Assembly: GCA_934792465.1 (NCBI GenBank)
Contig: CAKVOK010000007.1
Location: 22,795-86,794 of the forward strand
Direction of reading: 5' to 3'
Origin: an uncultured Clostridia bacterium
Lineage (GTDB): Bacteria; Bacillota; Clostridia; RUG12999
DNA: 64,000 nt
Below the pieces are notes generated by a model. That model worked only from the letters and a program-made list of their open reading frames with translations, searched no databases and was not told the DNA's origin. Made by a program: the position numbers and the translations under genes. Of the stretch, positions 19,178 to 28,274 are shown one piece after another. Each line of letters opens with the position of its first letter. Position 1 is the stretch's first letter.

Positions 19178-20944
19178 TTGAAGAAAAAAATATTTTCACT
19201 GTCAATATCGCAGCAGCTTCTTGTGTTTTTTTTGCCGGCTGCGTTAATAACATGTATTTCTCTTTATTTGTTTGTTGCAAATATTTATAAAAATGATGTG
19301 ATAAAATTTGCGGTTGAAGCGTGCAGCGACAACCTTCAGCTTGTTGATACGGATTTAAATATATATTTTGAACAGTATTGCCATATTTTAGACCCGTATT
19401 TGGGCAGCAACGATATCATAAAGGTGCTGTCAAAATATAAGGATGATAATGCCGGCGAAAATAATGCATATCGTATAGAGCTGAACGCAGAGGTTGAAAA
19501 AGCATTTTATTCGGTTAAAAATTTATCCTCAATCGTTATTGTCGACAACAGTGAGAATATTTTTTGTATCGGCGATATAAAGATATATTCGCAGATAATG
19601 AATTTATATAATTCGCTTAAAGATAAGCTTGACGAAAGTGACGGAGCGATAAACTATTCTTCCATAAAGCTGGGAAACAAATATAAGATAGCAATGTGCA
19701 AACGAATTGTCTGTTTTGATTCGAATAATGAAATCCAAAGGCTCGGATACGGCTTTTTGCTTATGAACGAGCAGACCCTGAACGATTACTATTCGAAAAT
19801 AAACGTTACGGCGAATAATCTGTTTTATATTTATGATGATAACAACAGGATTGTGTCATCGAATGTGAGAAGCGAGATAGGGAAGAAGTTTTTGCAAAAC
19901 AAAGTGAACGAAGTAAGGGGAAGAATGACAACAATACGCAATAACGATACATATTACATTGTTTCCCGAGCCTTGTCGTCGTACGAGGGATATTCCATAG
20001 CGCACCTCATATCCAAACGCACGGTTGAAAAAAATGTGATTTATTTCAATTTGAGCGTTGTGGTTCTTGCACTCTTATTTATAATAGTATCGGTGCTGTT
20101 TTCGCGGTTCACATCAAAGTATATAACAAAACCGATACAGGCGGTAAATGCCGCCTTGCAGGAAGTGGAAAACGGAAACTTTTCGGTGCAGTTTGAAAGT
20201 CCGCTGAAAAATGAGATCGGCGATTTGGTTTCAAAATTTAATCACATGACAAAAGAACTTGATTTTTTGGTTAATAAAACCATGAGCCTTGAAATTAAAT
20301 CCAAAGAGGCGCAGCTTTTGGCATACGAGCGCCAGATAAATCCCCATTTTTTGTATAATACGCTTGATTTGATAAGAAGTCTGGTGCTTTTGAACGAGGT
20401 GCAGATGGTTGATAAGGCAATAGTAAGTTTAAGCGATTTGCTGCGATTTAATTTGAAATGGGAAAAAGAAGTTACGCTCAAAGAGGAATTTGACAGCTTG
20501 CTCAATTATTTTGTAATAATTAAATTGAGATTTCGCGATTCGCTCAGCTATACAATGAATTTAGACCGGTCTATAAGCAAGTGCAGAACCCTGAAATTCT
20601 TACTTCAGCCGATTGTGGAAAACGCAATTTTCCACGGAACGGGGAACGTGGATAAGGCGGGGAAAATCGATATTTTGGCGAAGCGCATAAACGATGAGAT
20701 TATATTTATTATAAGGGATAACGGAATAGGTATGACACCCGAGAAACTCGAGGAGGTCAAAAGGGATATGGATAATCCCGAAAGCAAGAAAAGCTTGGGC
20801 TTGCAGAATGTAAATCAGCGGATAAAAACAAAATACGGTGAAAAGTACGGCGTCGGGATTGAAAGCGTATACGGCGAACATACATCTGTTTCAATTCATA
20901 TACCGGCAATAGAAAATGATGAATCTTCCGAGAATAAGGAGTGA
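19178..20944 (+). CDS. Sensor histidine kinase, YesM type
   Basis: This 588-residue membrane kinase has a TM helix near the N-terminus (about 11-30), an extracellular sensor of about 250 residues, and a second TM helix (about 287-308). A HAMP linker (KYITKPIQAVNAAL) precedes the His_kinase domain with His390 in ERQINPHFLYNTLDL, and a HATPase domain follows with DNGIGM and GLQNVNQRI motifs. The family senses extracellular or lipoprotein-delivered sugars and phosphorylates a YesN-type regulator, here the next gene. The TTG start at 19178 is supported by AAAAGGATG eight bases upstream; no ATG fits. Its stop is 5 bases before the ATG of the response regulator. Confidence 0.95.
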   Translation: MKKKIFSLSISQQLLVFFLPAALITCISLYLFVANIYKNDVIKFAVEACSDNLQLVDTDLNIYFEQYCHILDPYLGSNDIIKVLSKYKDDNAGENNAYRIELNAEVEKAFYSVKNLSSIVIVDNSENIFCIGDIKIYSQIMNLYNSLKDKLDESDGAINYSSIKLGNKYKIAMCKRIVCFDSNNEIQRLGYGFLLMNEQTLNDYYSKINVTANNLFYIYDDNNRIVSSNVRSEIGKKFLQNKVNEVRGRMTTIRNNDTYYIVSRALSSYEGYSIAHLISKRTVEKNVIYFNLSVVVLALLFIIVSVLFSRFTSKYITKPIQAVNAALQEVENGNFSVQFESPLKNEIGDLVSKFNHMTKELDFLVNKTMSLEIKSKEAQLLAYERQINPHFLYNTLDLIRSLVLLNEVQMVDKAIVSLSDLLRFNLKWEKEVTLKEEFDSLLNYFVIIKLRFRDSLSYTMNLDRSISKCRTLKFLLQPIVENAIFHGTGNVDKAGKIDILAKRINDEIIFIIRDNGIGMTPEKLEEVKRDMDNPESKKSLGLQNVNQRIKTKYGEKYGVGIESVYGEHTSVSIHIPAIENDESSENKE

Positions 20945-20949
20945 CACAT

Positions 20950-22404
20950 ATGTATAAATTGCTGATTGTAGAAGATGAATATTTTTCGCGCGAGGTCATA
21001 AAGCATTTGATTGATTGGGAAAAGTATTCGGTTGAAATTGTCGATACTGCGGAAAACGGCAAGATAGGACTTCAAAAAATACTTTGCCTCAAACCGGATA
21101 TTGTTCTGACGGACATACGTATGAAGCTTGTCAGCGGGCTTGAAATGATAGAAGAAGCAAATAAACATAATGTAAAATGCAAGTTTATTATTATGAGCGG
21201 ATACAAAAAATTTGAATATGCGCAAAAGGCTGTGGACGAGGACGTTATTGCATATCTTTTAAAGCCGGTAAGACAGGAGAATTTGACGGAAGCTATAATC
21301 AAGGTTACCAAAATGCTTGAAAAGGACTCGGCAGATTATGATTTGACAGGGTTTCATGAATCCGAAAGAAAATTCGATGATTTTATAAAACAGCAGAGCG
21401 GTAACGAAACAGCAAGGACTTTCTTTATATGCAAGGCGGGATTTGAAGAGATTTCCTACATTTCGTCGGAACTGCGGCAAAGAATATTCGCATATATTCA
21501 GAAAACGGGAAAAGAGGCGTATGTGAAATTCGGGAAAAACTGCTTTTACATGATAGTTTTGAATGAGAACATAACAAAATCCGGTCTGACCGACATGATG
21601 CATCTGCTTGAAAAGGAAAGCGGCAAAACGGTTTATATGGGCGTCGGCGAAAGCGGCGGCACGTCAAATGATGCCGGATATATTAAGAAACAGGCGGATG
21701 CGGCATATGCGCAAAGAATTTACGGCAGCGGAAGACTGCTGCTGCACAGCGAGCTGGAGCCTACAAAGGATACCGTTGACTGGCAGCGGTTTTCGGCGGA
21801 GATTATGAATGTACTCGGAACGGCGGATGAGAAAGACGTGCAGCCGCTGTGGGATGATTTTTTTAAGTCAATACGGGTGAAATGCAATTCGGCGGCATTG
21901 CTGTATGACAGGCTTGAGAAAATATTGGGTCAAATTCATGTTTATACAAATAATTATGACAGAATGAATTGTGTGGCGGGAACATTATCCGCGGATCTTG
22001 AGATGCTTGCGGATAAAAATTCCCTGCACGAATTGAAGTTGTTTATGATTGACGTTACGCAAAAAAGTATCGGAGTTATTGCGGAAAATAATTTGTATAA
22101 CAAAACGCTTGAAATAATCCAATACATCGACAATCATTACAAGGAGTCTTTGAGCCTTGAGCAGCTTTCCAAAAAATTTTTTATCGGGCAGAGCAGCTTG
22201 AGCAAACAGCTGAAAAAGGAACTCGGGAAAAATTACGTAGATTACATTACGGAAAAACGTATGAATGAGGCAAAGGCATTGCTTCGGAGTACGGAAATGA
22301 CAATATATGATATTGCGACGGAAGTGGGATACGGAAACCAGCATTATTTCAGCAAACTGTTTAAGTCCTTGTTCGGAATTTCGCCGAATGATTACAGAAA
22401 GTAG
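20950..22404 (+). CDS. Response regulator with AraC-type DNA-binding domain, YesN type
   Basis: This 484-residue transcription factor has an N-terminal receiver domain (about 1-120) with phospho-acceptor Asp55 in LTDIRM and the conserved Lys in LLKPVRQENL. A divergent middle region separates it from two AraC helix-turn-helix motifs at the C-terminus (about 385-484; LSLEQLSKKFFIGQSSLSKQLKKE and the signature GYGNQHYFSKLFKSLFGISP). I chose ATG 20950 over the in-frame GTG 20941 because AAGGAG at 20936-20941 is then 8 bases upstream. It probably activates the flanking polysaccharide locus when phosphorylated by the 19178 kinase. Its target sites cannot be identified by eye. Confidence 0.95.
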   Translation: MYKLLIVEDEYFSREVIKHLIDWEKYSVEIVDTAENGKIGLQKILCLKPDIVLTDIRMKLVSGLEMIEEANKHNVKCKFIIMSGYKKFEYAQKAVDEDVIAYLLKPVRQENLTEAIIKVTKMLEKDSADYDLTGFHESERKFDDFIKQQSGNETARTFFICKAGFEEISYISSELRQRIFAYIQKTGKEAYVKFGKNCFYMIVLNENITKSGLTDMMHLLEKESGKTVYMGVGESGGTSNDAGYIKKQADAAYAQRIYGSGRLLLHSELEPTKDTVDWQRFSAEIMNVLGTADEKDVQPLWDDFFKSIRVKCNSAALLYDRLEKILGQIHVYTNNYDRMNCVAGTLSADLEMLADKNSLHELKLFMIDVTQKSIGVIAENNLYNKTLEIIQYIDNHYKESLSLEQLSKKFFIGQSSLSKQLKKELGKNYVDYITEKRMNEAKALLRSTEMTIYDIATEVGYGNQHYFSKLFKSLFGISPNDYRK

Positions 22405-22422
22405 CATTTAAGGGGATAGAAT

Positions 22423-23925
22423 ATGAGAGTTGTATTTAATGAAGACTGGATACATTTTCTTTGGACAAGATATGAAAACAATAAGGATATAACGGAAGAG
22501 GTATTAAAAGAATTTATTTATCAGTATAAAGATACGCAGGTGACGGATTTTGCGATGAATGTGAACGGAAGCGTTTCAACGTTTCCGTCGAAAGTGTTGG
22601 ACAACTTCTGCAATAAATACAGGCGGAAATCGGAAAACGGCATCACGGTTGATTATACAAATACGTTTGCGAAAAAAGCATATGAAATCTTTGAAGAAAA
22701 AAAACTTGATATGTATAAAATATGGATAGATGCATTGCGTGAAATTAATATAAAACCGTGGATTTCGATACGGATGAATGATTGCCACGGGAATGAATTT
22801 AAAACGGATTTGAGGAAAAGCGAATTTATAAACGAAAATCCGAGTCTTTGGAGAGTAACGCATAAAACCGCAGACGGATATTTCGACAAGTGTCTTAATT
22901 ATTTAAAAAAAGAGGTGAGAGACCTCTGTTTGGCTTATGCGGAAGAAACGTTAAACAGATATGATGCGGACGGATTGGAACTTGATTTCACACGGGAGGC
23001 AACGTGTTTTCCGGAAGGCTTTGAGGAAGCGGGAAGGGATGTTATGAACAAGCTGATGTGTGAGATAAAGGACCTTGCCGAAAATATCGGGAGAAAAAGA
23101 AAACACGGTATCAAAATACGTGTACTGGTGTTTTCAAATCCTATAATGAATTATAATGCGGGCTTGGACGTTGTTACGTGGGCGAGAATGGGATATGCGG
23201 ACGAGGTTGCGGCGCTGCCGCGGTGGGAAAGCATAGATACCGATATACCTACGGAAATATGGAAGCAGCTGCTTTCGGAAAATACGAAGTTTGCTGCGGG
23301 TCATCAGCTGCTGATTTGCCCGTATAATGGCGCAAGGGCGACAATGAGCAGTATTGACATGGCTTTCGCACAGGCGGCGGCAAATTCGGCACGAGGGGCG
23401 GATTTTGTCTATTTGTACAATTATATGGATATTATGGAATCCGGACTTGCGTCGGTTTATAATAATTCGTCGGTGCGAAACGAAAAAAATCTTAAAATGA
23501 TACTTAAAAACATAGGGAATGCGGAAAAAATGAAAAACTTCCCGAGAAGACATACGCTTTCGTATTATGATTACCCGAATTATTGGGAAAGGGTTTCGTG
23601 CAGACTCCCGATAGAGCTCGGAGCGGATAAATATTTTGAATATATCCGAATTGCCGTAGGCAAAGTATCGGAAGATGCAAAGGTGTATCTCATACTCGGC
23701 ATAGACGGAAATGATGCAATGTCGGAAACGGATTTTGAAGTGTATGTAAACAGCAAAAGAGTACATTTGTGCAAAGATGATTTGCTTGATAAAGAAATAT
23801 GCGAACTGACGGGTTATTCATTTGAAATACCGGAAATTTGCGGCACTTTTGCGGTTGCGGGAATTAAGGCTTTTAAAGATTGTGTGCTTAAATATGCCGA
23901 AATTTTGGTTGAACCGCAATCCTGA
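22423..23925 (+). CDS. TIM-barrel glycoside hydrolase-like protein, family uncertain
   Basis: This 500-residue protein has no signal peptide. The sequence alternates in the way expected of a TIM barrel: PWISIRMND, YDADGLELDFTRE, IRVLVFSNP and QLLICPYNG look like successive core strands. The acidic LDFTRE strand end resembles the active-site strand of GHL10-like hydrolases. A small C-terminal beta domain (about 400-500) follows. It starts 18 bases after the response regulator behind AAGGGGATAG and is presumably co-transcribed with the two-component system. I do not recognise an exact family, so the hydrolase call is by fold impression only. A cytoplasmic oligosaccharide-processing role is inferred. 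Confidence 0.55.
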   Translation: MRVVFNEDWIHFLWTRYENNKDITEEVLKEFIYQYKDTQVTDFAMNVNGSVSTFPSKVLDNFCNKYRRKSENGITVDYTNTFAKKAYEIFEEKKLDMYKIWIDALREINIKPWISIRMNDCHGNEFKTDLRKSEFINENPSLWRVTHKTADGYFDKCLNYLKKEVRDLCLAYAEETLNRYDADGLELDFTREATCFPEGFEEAGRDVMNKLMCEIKDLAENIGRKRKHGIKIRVLVFSNPIMNYNAGLDVVTWARMGYADEVAALPRWESIDTDIPTEIWKQLLSENTKFAAGHQLLICPYNGARATMSSIDMAFAQAAANSARGADFVYLYNYMDIMESGLASVYNNSSVRNEKNLKMILKNIGNAEKMKNFPRRHTLSYYDYPNYWERVSCRLPIELGADKYFEYIRIAVGKVSEDAKVYLILGIDGNDAMSETDFEVYVNSKRVHLCKDDLLDKEICELTGYSFEIPEICGTFAVAGIKAFKDCVLKYAEILVEPQS

Positions 23926-23932
23926 TAAGCGG

Positions 23933-23957
23933 AAACGCCGGCGCACGGCCGGGTTTT
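23933..23957 (+). terminator. Probable terminator of the two-component operon
   Basis: AAAC-g-CCGGC, loop GCACG, GCCGG-GTTT gives a 9-bp stem with one bulged G, ending in a short T-run (GTTTT). It lies 8 bases beyond the stop of the 22423 gene, between two convergent genes. The T-tract is weak, so efficiency is uncertain. Confidence 0.55.
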
Positions 23958-23997
23958 GACAATTTTGTAGTAGCCGTGGCATATTATAACTATGGGT

Positions 23998-24099
23998 TGT
24001 AAACCTAAATCCGGCTTTCAGCCCACAAAAAAACTACATAGATTATATCATCATTTTGGAGCAGGATTTGAGGTTTACACAAAATGTGGGATAGTCCCC
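23998..24099. repeat. Inverted repeat with an IS256-like terminal end, possible IS remnant
   Basis: GTAAACCTAAATCC at about 23999-24012 is inverted at about 24065-24080 as GGATTTGAGGTTTAC, with one bulged base, around a loop of about 50 bases. The right arm continues as ACACAAAATGTGGGATAGTCCC. Read on the minus strand this gives a GGGACTATCC...TTTTGTGTAAACC end, which resembles the TTGTGTAAA-type terminal repeats of IS256-family elements. No transposase is present. This may be a solo end, a small non-autonomous element, or a coincidental stem-loop. Confidence 0.35.
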
Positions 24100-24155
24100 G
24101 ATTTTGCAATTCACAATATGGGGTTTTGATTAGAGGGCGTGTCCGCCGGATACTT

Positions 24156-24926
24156 TTATTTGCCCGATTGTATCAATTCTTTTTTAAAAAAGCTTGGTGA
24201 TTTCCCGGTTTTTTTCTTAAATATTTTTGAGAATTCATATATATTATCATATCCGACCATATGAGCAATATCAGTAATTGATATATTTTTTGAAAGCAAT
24301 TTCTTTGCTTGCTTAATTCTTGTATTTAGAAGATATTCCTGCATTGTGCATCCGGTTTCTTTTTTGAAAATGCGTGTAAGATGATGGGAATTGATATGCA
24401 TATTGTCAGCAATGTTTTTTATCTTTATATTATACATATAACTCTTTTTAATATAGTTTTTAGCAATGTCAACGTAGTTGTTTTTGATTTGCGAATCAAA
24501 AATTTCGCTGAATGCAAGAAATAGCTTTCCGGCTATAAATTCCTCTTTGGTATTGTTCGCATTCTTTGCATCAAGCATTTCCAAAAAATATGAGCCGCTG
24601 TATTTTATAACTTCTTTGCCGATACTTTCAAACATTAAAGACAATTCTCCGTCAAATGCGATATATGCATACTCCCACGGTTCGGTCTTGTCAGCCATAT
24701 AATAAACCTTTGTATTCGGACGAATAATAAAAATGTTGTCTTTTTCGACTTCGTACTTTCCGTTTGGACTTATAAAAGTGCCGCGACCGCTGATTACATA
24801 GTGTATAAGATAGCTTGAGTGTACAACAGGACCCACATAATGCTGGCTTTTGCAGCGTTCATATCCGCAAACCAGAGGGTTCAGATCTTTAAATTTCTTA
24901 TTATGAATCAATATGTCGTATTTCAT
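24156..24926 (-). CDS. AraC-family transcriptional regulator
   Basis: This 256-residue regulator has an N-terminal cupin sugar-sensing domain (about 1-140; VVHSSYLIHYVISGRGTF) and a C-terminal pair of helix-turn-helix motifs (about 160-256; IKNIADNMHINSHHLTRIFKKE and the signature MVGYDNIYEFSKIFKKKTGKSP). The minus-strand ATG at 24926 follows GGAGGAGC. It is divergent from the transporter operon that starts at 25786 and has its own consensus promoter at 25099-25127. It is therefore the likely local sugar-responsive activator of the second polysaccharide locus. It is not paired with a kinase. Confidence 0.93.
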   Translation of the reverse strand: MKYDILIHNKKFKDLNPLVCGYERCKSQHYVGPVVHSSYLIHYVISGRGTFISPNGKYEVEKDNIFIIRPNTKVYYMADKTEPWEYAYIAFDGELSLMFESIGKEVIKYSGSYFLEMLDAKNANNTKEEFIAGKLFLAFSEIFDSQIKNNYVDIAKNYIKKSYMYNIKIKNIADNMHINSHHLTRIFKKETGCTMQEYLLNTRIKQAKKLLSKNISITDIAHMVGYDNIYEFSKIFKKKTGKSPSFFKKELIQSGK

Positions 24927-25098
24927 GGCTTTGAGCTCCTCCTTTTTTTTCTCGGCCGAGTGCTTTTCTCACTCTGTTTTTGCTTTATTTTCAAAGGCTG
25001 TATAACAATGCAAAAAAAATTTACGCAACAAAGGGCATATCGACCCGAAATCCCGTACAATGGAATTGCAGGCAAAGACATTAGCATACCCACTTTAT

Positions 25099-25127
25099 AT
25101 TATACACAATCTTTACTTAATTTGCAA
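25099..25127 (-). promoter_or_regulatory. Promoter of the AraC-type regulator
   Basis: On the minus strand TTGCAA (25127-25122) and TATAAT (25104-25099) are separated by 17 bases. The start site would be near 25092, leaving a leader of about 165 bases. Confidence 0.8.
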
Positions 25128-25424
25128 GAGATAATCAAAAAAAGTTACAACAACCGATAAATATGCCGTTATTGATGCGGAAATAGCGGAAAATTCACAT
25201 ACCTGTCCTTGCTGTTCCGAAAAATCCAGGAATACGATTCTTGTACAAAGGCGCTTGCCAACCGGCAAAACGGTATTCCGAATTTCTTTGATATAGCGTA
25301 CTCAAACGGGTTTTACCGAAGGATATAACAAAAAATCGTATACTTAAAATATCATATTGTTTTGCATTTACAAAAACATAAAAGAAAAAGTCACTTAAAG
25401 ACAAATTTATGTCAAATTATGATA

Positions 25425-25453
25425 TGGAAAATGCGTTTGTGCGGTGATATAAT
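25425..25453 (+). promoter_or_regulatory. Extended -10 promoter of the second polysaccharide locus
   Basis: TATAAT at 25448-25453 is preceded by TGA (the TGn extension). A weak -35 box, TGGAAA (25425-25430), lies 17 bases upstream. A weak -35 with an extended -10 is common at activator-dependent promoters, which fits the divergent AraC regulator. It leaves a leader of about 325 bases before the solute-binding protein ATG at 25786. Confidence 0.7.
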
Positions 25454-25548
25454 AATTACACAAGGTATTCGGAAATTAAACGGTTTTTTTTGTTATATTT
25501 TACTACAATTTTAATTTTAAAACGGTAAAATGCAACAAAAACGGAGGG

Positions 25549-25679
25549 TTGACGCAGAGGATACCAAAAAACGTCAATGTAACGGAGAATATAATAACGG
25601 CACTGTTACGGACGCTTGCCGTTATTAAGACAGCCGGAAAGGAGGTAACAATTTTCATATGTTAAGTAAGGCACGGTAA
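25549..25679 (+). promoter_or_regulatory. Structured 5' leader with two hairpins and a mini-ORF
   Basis: Within the leader of the transporter operon, TTGACG (25549-25554) pairs with CGTCAA (25572-25577). An 11-bp stem, TAATAACGGCA (25592-25602) with TGCCGTTATTA (25617-25627), follows. An AAAGGAGGTAAC Shine-Dalgarno then precedes a six-codon ORF, MLSKAR (25659-25679). I recognise no known riboswitch class. An attenuator or translational leader is possible. Confidence 0.4.
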
Positions 25680-25749
25680 GGAGTTATATTTATTGTAACA
25701 CGCTTAATTCAAAAAATACAAATAGCCGCTGTCGGTGCTTTAATTACTG

Positions 25750-25778
25750 TTTGTGCCGATGCAGGGCGGCGGAATGGA
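25750..25778 (+). repeat. 29-bp inverted repeat, left copy
   Basis: The 29 bases starting TTTGTGCCGATGCAGGGCGG recur exactly, in reverse complement, at 31614-31642. This copy overlaps the ribosome binding site region of the solute-binding protein, whose ATG is at 25786. The pair brackets 5.9 kb carrying the transporter and one secreted protein. Confidence 0.95.
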
Positions 25779-25785
25779 GATTACT

Positions 25786-27264
25786 ATGAAAAAATGTATT
25801 GGTTTGTCAGCACTTATACTTGTATTTGCTTTGATGGCAGGAACTTTTTCGGCCTGTAAAAAAGCTGAAAAAGCAGCAAGCGATGAACTTGTTTTTTGTG
25901 TTCAGGGCGAAAGGGGAAGCGACATTGAAAAACGCTTGCAGTTGATAAGCGACGGTGTTAAAGAAAAGACAGGTTATTCGATTAATTTCAGATTTTTATC
26001 GGACGAGGCGTATGATCTGGTAATTTCTTCGGATGATAATTGTGATTTGATTTTTGCGGCCGATTATAAAAACTATTGGCAGAATGCGGCAAGCGGTGCG
26101 TTTGCGGAAATCACGGATGCCGATATGGAAAAGAATGCCCCGTTTATATGGAAAAACAGCTCAAAGGACGCTTTGAATTCAAGCAAGCTTGACGGAAAGC
26201 GATACGGTGTTGTCGGAATGAGCGCAAGATACCCTGACAGATGCTTTGCCGTCAGAGGCGATTTAATGGAGAAGTACGGAATTGAATCTATCGGAAGCAT
26301 AGAGGATATGGAAAAGTTTCTGACTGCGGTTGCTGAAAATGAAAAAGGTATCATTCCGTATGATACGGATAACGGCGGCTATCAGATGCTTTTGATGTTT
26401 GGCTATGATTGGGGTTGGGCACCGGTCGGCTCGCTTGACTGGGGACAGCATGTGTATTTCAGGCTTGATGATCCCGAACACAAAATATTTATTGCGGCTG
26501 AACAGCCTGAGATGCTGGAAATGACAAAAACCATGAAGCGCTGGAATGAAAAAGGGTTTTTCTCAAAAAGCGTACTTTCCAATACCAAATCTTCGCTTGA
26601 CTCCTTCAAGGCAGGCAGAAGTGCAATTGCCGCTATATATACTCCGGAGGAGGCACAGGGCATTTGGAGTGAATTTGAAAATGACGAAAGAAAAGCATGG
26701 AATGTGAAATTTATTCCGAGATACCACAGACAACAGATGAATAACTGGGGTGGATTTATTACTGCAATTTCGGCAAAAAGCAAAAAAAAGGATGCCGCAC
26801 TTGCTGCACTTAACGCAATATATTCAAGCGAAAAGCTCATAAGACTCGTTGAGCTTGGCGAGGAAGGCGTGAACTACAAAATTCTTGACAACGGAAAAAT
26901 GGAAAAAATTCCGACGACCTCTACAAGCTGGATAAACACAGGAATAAGAAACGGCGCATTTATTCCCGAAACAAATTTGACTTTCCCCGGTGCGGAAGAG
27001 CTGGTTGGGGAACTTGAAAAAATGGGTGAATATAACCCGGCGGTTAATTGTCCCATTTCGGATGAAGCCGTAAGGGAGGTTAAGGTTGCCATGACTGAAG
27101 TATATAATTCCTATACCAATCCCAGATATTTCGGAATTATAGACGGAACGCCGGAGGCAGCGTTGAAAAAAGAAGTTGATAAACTGAAAAAAGCAGGGAT
27201 AGAGAGATATATTGAAAATATGCAGACGCAGCTTGATGCTTATATGAAAGAACTTGAGGAATAG
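25786..27264 (+). CDS. ABC transporter carbohydrate-binding lipoprotein, LipO/DUF3502-like
   Basis: This 492-residue lipoprotein receptor has the signal peptide MKKCIGLSALILVFALMAGT and a lipobox-like SAC. The body is a family 1 solute-binding fold. The C-terminal region (about 400-490; VKVAMTEVYNSYTNPRYFG) resembles the DUF3502 tail of LipO-type proteins that partner LplB/YtcP permeases. I chose ATG 25786 because TGGAG at 25775-25779 sits 6 bases upstream. An in-frame GTG at 25753 would add 11 residues lying in the inverted repeat and no ribosome binding site. It is the first gene of the second transport operon. Confidence 0.93.
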   Translation: MKKCIGLSALILVFALMAGTFSACKKAEKAASDELVFCVQGERGSDIEKRLQLISDGVKEKTGYSINFRFLSDEAYDLVISSDDNCDLIFAADYKNYWQNAASGAFAEITDADMEKNAPFIWKNSSKDALNSSKLDGKRYGVVGMSARYPDRCFAVRGDLMEKYGIESIGSIEDMEKFLTAVAENEKGIIPYDTDNGGYQMLLMFGYDWGWAPVGSLDWGQHVYFRLDDPEHKIFIAAEQPEMLEMTKTMKRWNEKGFFSKSVLSNTKSSLDSFKAGRSAIAAIYTPEEAQGIWSEFENDERKAWNVKFIPRYHRQQMNNWGGFITAISAKSKKKDAALAALNAIYSSEKLIRLVELGEEGVNYKILDNGKMEKIPTTSTSWINTGIRNGAFIPETNLTFPGAEELVGELEKMGEYNPAVNCPISDEAVREVKVAMTEVYNSYTNPRYFGIIDGTPEAALKKEVDKLKKAGIERYIENMQTQLDAYMKELEE

Positions 27265-27289
27265 GGCGAAAATCGTGGAGGTGAGATGA

Positions 27290-28246
27290 GTGGCGAAAAT
27301 GGAATCGTCTTTGGCAAAAAGGCAAAGCAGAGTATCTTCGTGGGTAAAGGAGCTTAGAAAAAATAAAGTTTTATTTTTGATGCTTTTGCCTTCGGTAGTT
27401 TTAACAATAGTGTTTTGTTATGTACCGATGGGCGGGCTTGTGCTTGCTTTTAAATCATACAATTACAATTTAGGCGTATTAAAAAGTCCGTGGGTCGGAT
27501 TTAATAATTTTAAGTTTTTCGTTCAATCGGGAAAGCTTTTGAGCCTTACAAGAAATACTGTTTTATATAATGCCACTTTTATAATAACGGGATTGTTCTT
27601 TAAAATGTTTTTTGCAATTATTATTTCGGAAATGATAACAAACCGTTATAAAAAATTCCTGCAAAGTCTTATGATACTTCCGAATTTTCTTTCATGGGTA
27701 ATTGTAGGCGGAATGGCATACAGCCTTTTGAACTATGAATTCGGCAGCATCAATAATCTGCTTGAAAGCATGGGACTTGCGAGATGGGACGTGTATAACA
27801 GCAATACAGCCTGGATGTTTATTTTTCCGATTGTTAATATATGGAAGGGCACCGGCTACGGAATGATATTCTATCTTGCGGCAATAGCGGGAATATCACC
27901 GGAATTTTACGAGGCTGCTTATATCGACGGCTGCGGATTAATAAAAAAGATACGTTATATAATACTTCCTATGATATTTCCTACAATGTGCATCCTTCTT
28001 TTGCTGGAGCTCGGCGGAATATTAAAGGGAAATATGGATATGTTTTATCAGCTTGTAGGCAATAACAGCAATCTGTATGCAACAACGGATGTGATTGATA
28101 CATATGTATTCAGATCTCTTACCAAGCTTAAGGATTACAGCGTTACAACCGCTGCGGGTTTGTACCAGCAGGTTGTGGGATGCGCTCTTGTACTTTTTGT
28201 AAACTTCATTGTAAAAAGAATTGATCCTGACAGTGCAATATTTTAG
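27290..28246 (+). CDS. ABC transporter permease, LplB type
   Basis: This 318-residue polysaccharide/oligosaccharide permease has about six membrane helices. Family landmarks are the periplasmic GLVLAFKSYN segment near the N-terminus, the EAA-loop EAAYIDGCGLIKKIRYIILP, and the LATTDVIDTYVFRSL-like C-terminal segment. The GTG start at 27290 follows GGAGGTGA with 5-base spacing; ATG 27299 is a weaker alternative. It partners the permease at 28275. Confidence 0.94.
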   Translation: MAKMESSLAKRQSRVSSWVKELRKNKVLFLMLLPSVVLTIVFCYVPMGGLVLAFKSYNYNLGVLKSPWVGFNNFKFFVQSGKLLSLTRNTVLYNATFIITGLFFKMFFAIIISEMITNRYKKFLQSLMILPNFLSWVIVGGMAYSLLNYEFGSINNLLESMGLARWDVYNSNTAWMFIFPIVNIWKGTGYGMIFYLAAIAGISPEFYEAAYIDGCGLIKKIRYIILPMIFPTMCILLLLELGGILKGNMDMFYQLVGNNSNLYATTDVIDTYVFRSLTKLKDYSVTTAAGLYQQVVGCALVLFVNFIVKRIDPDSAIF

Positions 28247-28274
28247 AACATAGATTTAATTGGGAGGAAATACA

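Larger units (their letters stand above)
24927..25785. other. Divergent regulatory region between AraC regulator and transporter operon
   Basis: This 859-base non-coding stretch holds a minus-strand promoter (25099-25127) with a roughly 165-base leader to the AraC gene, and a plus-strand extended -10 promoter (25425-25453). It also holds two hairpins in the plus-strand leader, a mini-ORF, and one copy of the 29-bp inverted repeat. Between 25128 and 25420 I see no supported gene: a 52-codon stretch with a CPCC motif has no start codon or ribosome binding site. Confidence 0.7.

Noticed and set aside
23956..23990. TTGACA followed by TATTAT-like sequence between convergent genes
   Set aside because: The spacing is 20 bases or more and no gene follows on that strand. 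The TTGACA is produced by the tail of the terminator.
24819..25160. Plus-strand 113-codon frame across the start of the AraC gene
   Set aside because: The first part is antisense to the regulator and the rest is low-complexity hydrophobic sequence across its leader.
25160..25310. Plus-strand stretch with a CPCC motif (HTCPCCSEKSRNTILVQRR)
   Set aside because: The frame of about 52 codons has no start codon and no ribosome binding site. The cysteine pair alone is not evidence of a zinc protein.
25195..25404. Minus-strand 69-codon frame in the divergent regulatory region
   Set aside because: It has no ribosome binding site and no recognisable family, and it overlaps promoter-rich DNA. It could be an old remnant but cannot be supported.
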